A stretch of 58,973 nucleotides of DNA from Actinospineispora acaciae DSM 45401 (GTDB lineage: Bacteria > Actinomycetota > Actinomycetes > Mycobacteriales > Pseudonocardiaceae): the NCBI RefSeq assembly GCF_000620785.1, contig NZ_JIAI01000025.1, positions 1 to 58,973 on the forward strand, in the 5' to 3' direction; not shown here. The text below holds more notes on this DNA, generated by a model that searched no databases, had not been told where the DNA came from, and saw only the letters and a program-made list of their open reading frames with translations. Numbering within the stretch: position 1 is the stretch's first letter.

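Noticed and set aside
56034..58661. An 875-codon minus-strand frame opposite the GGDEF and winged-helix domains.
   Set aside because: The plus frame has unmistakable GGDEF motifs at 56.3 and 57.06 kb. The antisense product is Arg/Gly/Pro/His-rich and resembles nothing.
58687..58720. An 8-base perfect inverted repeat (aggtcgcc and ggcgacct, 18-base loop) near the gene junction, as a possible terminator.
   Set aside because: The loop is long, there is no T-run, and it lies inside the last codons of the nitrilase gene, so a terminator call is not supported.
1..58973. tRNA, rRNA, CRISPR arrays, insertion sequences, riboswitches or intergenic promoters.
   Set aside because: None seen by eye. The window is coding throughout, with no gap between the giant frame and the nitrilase gene large enough to hold such elements.

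Overview
The window is high-GC (roughly 70% by eye) with strong GC bias at third codon positions, as in a filamentous actinomycete. The genus cannot be fixed from the sequence. One reading frame, with codons starting at positions 3, 6, 9 and so on, stays open from the first to the last base. I translated it by hand across the whole window and found no stop in 19,657 codons. Nearly everything here is therefore one gene that starts upstream. It would encode a polypeptide of at least about 2 MDa, and it is not a PKS or NRPS. The only other clear gene is the 3' end of a nitrilase-family hydrolase on the minus strand at the right edge. Residue numbers below count from the first full codon (residue = position/3).

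Layout. (1) 3-4.2 kb: Thr/Gly/Ala-rich region with about 21 closely spaced cysteine pairs; cysteine is almost absent afterwards. (2) 3.5-7.6 kb: helical domain, Gly-rich hydrophobic stretch, three HTH-like repeats, a possible papain-toxin-like remnant and a linker. (3) 7.6-10.2 kb: charged coiled coil, then a SecA-type ATPase motor with all main motifs. (4) 10.2-18.2 kb: helical regions, first membrane segments, a degenerate FHA and a canonical FHA domain. (5) 18.2-24.1 kb: many membrane segments, a coiled coil and a LysM-like domain. (6) 24.1-36.3 kb: metallopeptidase-like motif, winged helices, a 12-TM MFS transporter, methyltransferase-like fold, more membrane modules and a NUDT9-type ADP-ribose pyrophosphatase. 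(7) 36.3-49.5 kb: helical regions, wHTH plus degenerate trypsin-like modules, second methyltransferase-like fold, another HExxH motif, third FHA and a cyclic-nucleotide-phosphodiesterase-like domain. (8) 49.5-58.6 kb: HExxH domain, ECF sigma factor with anti-sigma zinc domain, PP2C phosphatase, another HExxH domain, tandem GGDEF domains, three winged helices and a last membrane segment.

Several membrane modules recur at near-identical DNA level, so the gene seems to have grown partly by internal duplication. The content (FHA, PP2C, GGDEF, PDE-like, Nudix, sigma/anti-sigma, SecA motor, proteases, transporter) reads like a whole signalling and export neighbourhood fused into one membrane-threaded polypeptide. 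My working idea, which is inference, is a giant envelope-associated protein with an oxidised, disulfide-rich N-terminal part, perhaps cut into functional pieces by its own protease-like domains. I do not recognise a named family for the whole protein.
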